From: Chloroflexota bacterium
GTDB lineage: Bacteria > Chloroflexota > Anaerolineae > Anaerolineales > Anaerolineaceae
Direction of reading: 5' to 3'
DNA length: 8,349 nt
Assembly (NCBI GenBank): GCA_011053085.1
Contig: DSBE01000244.1
Span: 1 to 8,349 of the forward strand
In this document: one piece after another, positions 5,824-8,349 of the stretch
Layout of the letters: the number at the start of each line of letters is the position of its first letter
How positions within the stretch are numbered: position 1 is the first letter of the stretch
Notes under the pieces: model-generated
The model's input: only the letters and a program-made list of their open reading frames with translations
Databases searched by the model: none
Told to the model about the DNA's origin: nothing
Position numbers and translations under genes: made by a program

Positions 5824-5846
5824 ATGTGTCAAGTCGATTTGACCGA

Positions 5847-5853
5847 AGGAGGT
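5847..5853 (+). promoter_or_regulatory. Orphan strong Shine-Dalgarno without a normal start codon
   Basis: AGGAGGT is a near-complete match to the 16S rRNA 3' end, yet no ATG, GTG or TTG lies within 20 nt downstream. At 5-nt spacing stands ATA (5859-5861), which would open only a 15-codon frame ending TAA at 5904-5906. It may be a ribosome standby site, the remnant of a lost small gene with ATG changed to ATA, or a chance purine run. A weak TTGACC (5839-5844) just upstream has no good -10 partner. Confidence 0.4.
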
Positions 5854-5913
5854 AAGCAATAAATATTTCCAAACAGATCGGCGGCAAGAGTTGTCCACTC
5901 TCATAAGGTAATT

Positions 5914-5934
5914 TCAGCCTTCAGACCAGGCTGA
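5914..5934 (+). other. Hairpin in the untranslated region before LivJ
   Basis: TCAGCCT (5914-5920) and AGGCTGA (5928-5934) form a perfect 7-bp stem with a 7-nt loop. It lies 60 nt before the LivJ start and is followed by a purine-rich stretch rather than T residues, so it is a leader-RNA structure rather than a terminator. The ten bases ending at its 5' edge (5905-5914, AAGGTAATTT) repeat 5619-5628 near the start of the leader. Beyond this hairpin, the orphan Shine-Dalgarno and that repeat I see nothing convincing in 5824-5980. Confidence 0.5.
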
Positions 5935-5994
5935 GGTGCAAAGAAGAAAAATTGTGTTTTGTTTATTGTTAGCTTATTCGTAGGAGAATAAATA

Positions 5995-7206
5995 ATGAAA
6001 AAAATTGGTTTGTTATTTGTAGTAGTGTTGATGGCGTTGGTGTTCGCTTCATGCGGCGGCAGTTTGCCCGAAGCTTGTGAAGCGGATCCCCTGGGATGTG
6101 CTGTTGTTAAAAAAGGTGAAACCGTCAAAATCGGTATGGCTGGCCCTATGTTGGGCGACTATGCCATGTTCGGCCAGGACATTTCACAGGGCGCGACAAT
6201 TGCGATCAATGAGTTCAATGAAGCCGGTGGTCTGGAAGGCTTTGAGTTCGCATTGGTGGCTGAGGACACCGGCGGCGCACCTGAACAGGGCGCGGCGGTT
6301 GCCAGTAAATTTGTGACCGATGATACCATGGTGGCGATTGCCGGGCATATTTTCTCCGGCGAGACCGAAGCAGCGATGCCCATCTATGAAGATGCCGGTT
6401 TCCCGATGATGTCACCTTCAGCGACCAACCCGCCACTGACCACGTTGGGTTCGTCAGTGTTCAACCGTCTGGCTTTCACCGATGCGGTTCAGGCAAAATT
6501 TGCGGCTGAGATGCTGTTCAATGACCTGGGTATTACCAAACTGGGATTAGTCCATGACGGCGGCGCTTATGGCCAGGGTCTGGCAGAAGAAGTGCAGAAG
6601 AATTTTGAAGCACTTGGTGGTGAGATTGTGGCATTTGAGGCGATCACCGTAGGTGAAGCCGATTACTCAGCTACGCTGGCATCTGTTGCCGCCAAGGATC
6701 CCGAGGCCATTTATTTTGGTGGCTACTCCGCAGAAGGCATTATCATGATGAACCAGTGGGTGCAGTCTGGCCTGGAAGGTGTGTTGTTCTTCGGTTGTGA
6801 TGGCACCTATGGTGTGGAATTCACCCAGAAGACAGGCGAGAACGGCATTGGTGCATTGGCTGCCTCTTTGGTGCCGCCCGATTCCGCTGAGAAGACTGCT
6901 TTTGATGTAGTTTACCAGTCAACTTTTGGCCTCGAAGCCGGCGAACTGAGTGCGTTCACCTGGAGCGCTTATGACACCGCCTGGACTTTACTCGAAGCGG
7001 CGAAATCGGTGGCGTTCGTTGATGGCGATACCCTCTATATTCCTCGCAGCCAGATGGTGGCAGCTGTGCGTGCTACTAACTACAACGGTTTGACCGGCGC
7101 AGTGGTGTGTGATGCATTCGGCGAATGTAATGCTTCTGGCCCGACCTTCTATGAGGTGGTCAGTGATGGTGCGGGCGGCGCTGTTTGGGTGCCCTATACC
7201 AAATAA
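5995..7206 (+). CDS. livJ: LivJ-type branched-chain amino-acid ABC transporter substrate-binding lipoprotein
   Basis: A 403-residue solute-binding protein of the Leu/Ile/Val-binding (Peripla_BP_6) family. It captures its ligand outside the membrane for the permease encoded next to it. The N-terminus is a lipoprotein signal: MKK, a hydrophobic core and lipobox FAS-C, with Cys20 as the lipidated residue. The mature part starts with DPLGC and VKIGMAGPMLGDYAMFGQD (44-62). Family marks follow: SPSATNPPLT (140-149) in the ligand cleft, AYGQG (191-195) and FGGYSAEG (241-248). Cys28/Cys35 near the start and Cys372/Cys378 (CDAFGEC) near the end could pair. AGGAG lies 8 nt before the ATG. It is the first full-size gene behind the consensus promoter and leader, and it precedes livH. 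The exact ligand cannot be told: related proteins bind Leu/Ile/Val, amides, urea or aromatics. Confidence 0.9.
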   Translation: MKKIGLLFVVVLMALVFASCGGSLPEACEADPLGCAVVKKGETVKIGMAGPMLGDYAMFGQDISQGATIAINEFNEAGGLEGFEFALVAEDTGGAPEQGAAVASKFVTDDTMVAIAGHIFSGETEAAMPIYEDAGFPMMSPSATNPPLTTLGSSVFNRLAFTDAVQAKFAAEMLFNDLGITKLGLVHDGGAYGQGLAEEVQKNFEALGGEIVAFEAITVGEADYSATLASVAAKDPEAIYFGGYSAEGIIMMNQWVQSGLEGVLFFGCDGTYGVEFTQKTGENGIGALAASLVPPDSAEKTAFDVVYQSTFGLEAGELSAFTWSAYDTAWTLLEAAKSVAFVDGDTLYIPRSQMVAAVRATNYNGLTGAVVCDAFGECNASGPTFYEVVSDGAGGAVWVPYTK

Positions 7207-7233
7207 GAAGTTCGTTATAGAATTGTTTTTGAC

Positions 7234-7261
7234 CGGAGGGGAGAAGCAATTCTCCCCTCCG
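7234..7261 (+). other. 12-bp perfect hairpin with GCAA loop between livJ and livH
   Basis: CGGAGGGGAGAA (7234-7245) pairs without mismatch to TTCTCCCCTCCG (7250-7261) around a GCAA loop, a GNRA-type tetraloop. It starts 27 nt after the livJ stop. No T-run follows, so a classic terminator is unlikely. It would protect the livJ 3' end from exonucleases and allow more binding protein than permease from one transcript. An 8-bp alternative pairing, AAGCAATT (7244-7251) with AATTGCTT (7263-7270), overlaps the loop. The remaining bases of the 161-nt gap show no ORF with a usable ribosome site. Confidence 0.8.
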
Positions 7262-7367
7262 AAATTGCTTTGTGTTGATGATGGATGTTTTGGCTGCTGG
7301 CTGCCCCTGTGTCAGTTTATAATCAAGTTTATTGGTAGAAAGAATAGGAACGAGAAAGCGTGATTCC

Positions 7368-8349
7368 ATGGAACAATCAAAAAAACGAAATCTCGCCGAC
7401 TTAAATCTTAGTAAACCATTGCGATCCCTTTTCGGGCTCGTGGTGCTTGCCCTTTTGCTTTGGCGATTTTACAATGTATTATTCATTGAACAAACCTACG
7501 GCCCAGATACCTGGGCTCGATTTGCGATTACAGGACTGATCATCGGCGGTATGTATGCGCTGATTGCTATCGGTTATACCCTTGTGTACGGTATTTTGTT
7601 TATGATCAACTTCGCCCATGGTGAAGTGATGATGCTGGGCTCCTTTGCGGGTTATTTTGTGTTTGAGCTGCTGGCAATCATTCCAGCGCCCTTCTCGGCG
7701 AACCCTGACCAGGGATTCTTAAATGCATTCCCTATTGTCTCCATTGTTATAGCCTTTTTGGTGGGTATGTTTGTTTCAGCGCTCTCAGGCTATTTGCTTG
7801 AGAGCGTGGCTTATCGCCCATTGCGCAGTGCACCCAGGCTGGTGCCATTAATCAGCGCGATTGGTGCCTCCATTTTTTTGCAGAATGCGGCCATGCTGTT
7901 ATTTGGCCCGCAGCGGCGGCCTTATTTGAATCCTGACTGGTTATCACGCGGAACTGGCTGGGATGTGTTGATTGGTGGCAGGTCGGTGTTAATTACCTAT
8001 ACCGGTGTGTTGTCAATTGTCCTGTCTGCCTTGCTGATGGTTGCTTTGTACTTGCTGGTGCAATATACCAAACTGGGGCGCTCTATGCGCGCTGTGGCGG
8101 AGGATAAACAGGCAGCCGCATTGATGGGAATCGATGTAAATGCCGTTATCAGCCGGACTTTCATTATCAGCGGAATCCTGGCGGGAGCGGCTGGCGTGAT
8201 GTGGGGCATTCACAATGGCATGATCAACCACTACATTGGTTTTCTACCCGGCATGAAAGCCTTCACTGCCGCCGTGATGGGCGGTATCGGCAATATTCCT
8301 GGTGCTATGTTAGGCGGGATGACGCTGGGTATTCTGGAGTCCTTGGGGC
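7368..8349 (+). CDS. livH: LivH-type branched-chain amino-acid ABC transporter permease (cut at right edge)
   Basis: An integral membrane permease that forms the translocation path with a LivM-type partner and takes substrate from the LivJ-like protein. The frame is open for 327 codons to the window end. Family marks: GMYALIAIGYTLVYGILFMINFAHGEVMMLG (61-91), YRPLR (149-153), the ATPase-contact loop GRSMRAVAEDKQAAALMGID (237-256), and FTAAVMGGIGNIPGAMLGG (299-317). It should end a few tens of residues beyond the edge. An N-terminal extension of about 50 residues with an additional hydrophobic helix (about 20-40) precedes the usual start of LivH. The ribosome site is weak (GAGAAAG 9 nt upstream; AGGA is 18 nt away), so a later start near Met62 cannot be excluded. 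No better start is seen upstream. LivM, LivG and LivF genes are expected to follow. Confidence 0.93.
   Translation, partial: MEQSKKRNLADLNLSKPLRSLFGLVVLALLLWRFYNVLFIEQTYGPDTWARFAITGLIIGGMYALIAIGYTLVYGILFMINFAHGEVMMLGSFAGYFVFELLAIIPAPFSANPDQGFLNAFPIVSIVIAFLVGMFVSALSGYLLESVAYRPLRSAPRLVPLISAIGASIFLQNAAMLLFGPQRRPYLNPDWLSRGTGWDVLIGGRSVLITYTGVLSIVLSALLMVALYLLVQYTKLGRSMRAVAEDKQAAALMGIDVNAVISRTFIISGILAGAAGVMWGIHNGMINHYIGFLPGMKAFTAAVMGGIGNIPGAMLGGMTLGILESLG

Noticed and set aside
5827..5832. TTGACA on the minus strand as a -35 box.
   Set aside because: The hexamer 17 nt downstream is CGTTCG, not a -10 box, and there is no gene to serve in that direction.
5704..5904. A 66-codon open frame on the minus strand across the leader region.
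   Set aside because: It runs backwards through the terminator and small ORF, has no ribosome site and a composition unlike the real genes.
5901..6128. A 75-codon minus-strand frame over the livJ start.
   Set aside because: It is antisense to the livJ signal peptide region and its sequence is low complexity; livJ itself is clearly coding.
7109..7363. An 84-codon plus-strand frame across the end of livJ and the gap before livH.
   Set aside because: It overlaps livJ in another frame, runs through the 12-bp hairpin and has no ribosome site.

Overview
The window looks like bacterial chromosome of moderate GC content, most likely from a Chloroflexota (Anaerolineae-like) organism. This rests on protein style, not on a marker gene. 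The pointers are a membrane-anchored Thr/Pro-linker protein ending in an F-Y-K-x-E-Y beta domain, a many-pass membrane protein with a C-terminal SEADYYRKQR-type helix-turn-helix, and a branched-chain amino-acid binding lipoprotein with paired cysteines near both ends. No mobile element, CRISPR array, rRNA or tRNA was seen.

Left part (1-5351), all on the minus strand. Reading right to left, a tightly packed set starts with a trimeric-type purine nucleoside phosphorylase. It continues with a two-TM protein with an outer beta domain, a GNAT acetyltransferase, and a 636-residue membrane protein with a GAF-like region and a C-terminal helix-turn-helix. The gaps inside this set are only 16-20 nt. 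After a 209-nt gap holding a nested inverted repeat come a three-repeat S1-domain RNA-binding protein and, overlapping it by ATGA, the first 56 codons of a membrane protein that may be FtsK/SpoIIIE-like.

Middle (5352-5994), a 643-nt divergent control region. A perfect -10 box faces left toward the phosphorylase gene. A consensus sigma-70-type promoter (TTGACA-16-TATAAT) faces right. It is followed by a hairpin, a Shine-Dalgarno held in a hairpin loop, a 33-codon ORF rich in Leu/Val/Ile, a 14-bp palindrome and an intrinsic terminator, all about 170 nt before the first transporter gene. This layout fits a leader peptide with transcription attenuation ahead of a branched-chain amino-acid transport operon, or an independent small membrane-protein gene. 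It is the most interesting part of the window.

Right part (5995-8349), plus strand. A LivJ-type solute-binding lipoprotein is followed by a 12-bp perfect hairpin with a GCAA loop and then by a LivH-type permease cut by the window edge. They would capture a branched-chain amino acid or related substrate outside the membrane and pass it through the permease. The second permease and the ATPases are expected beyond the right edge.
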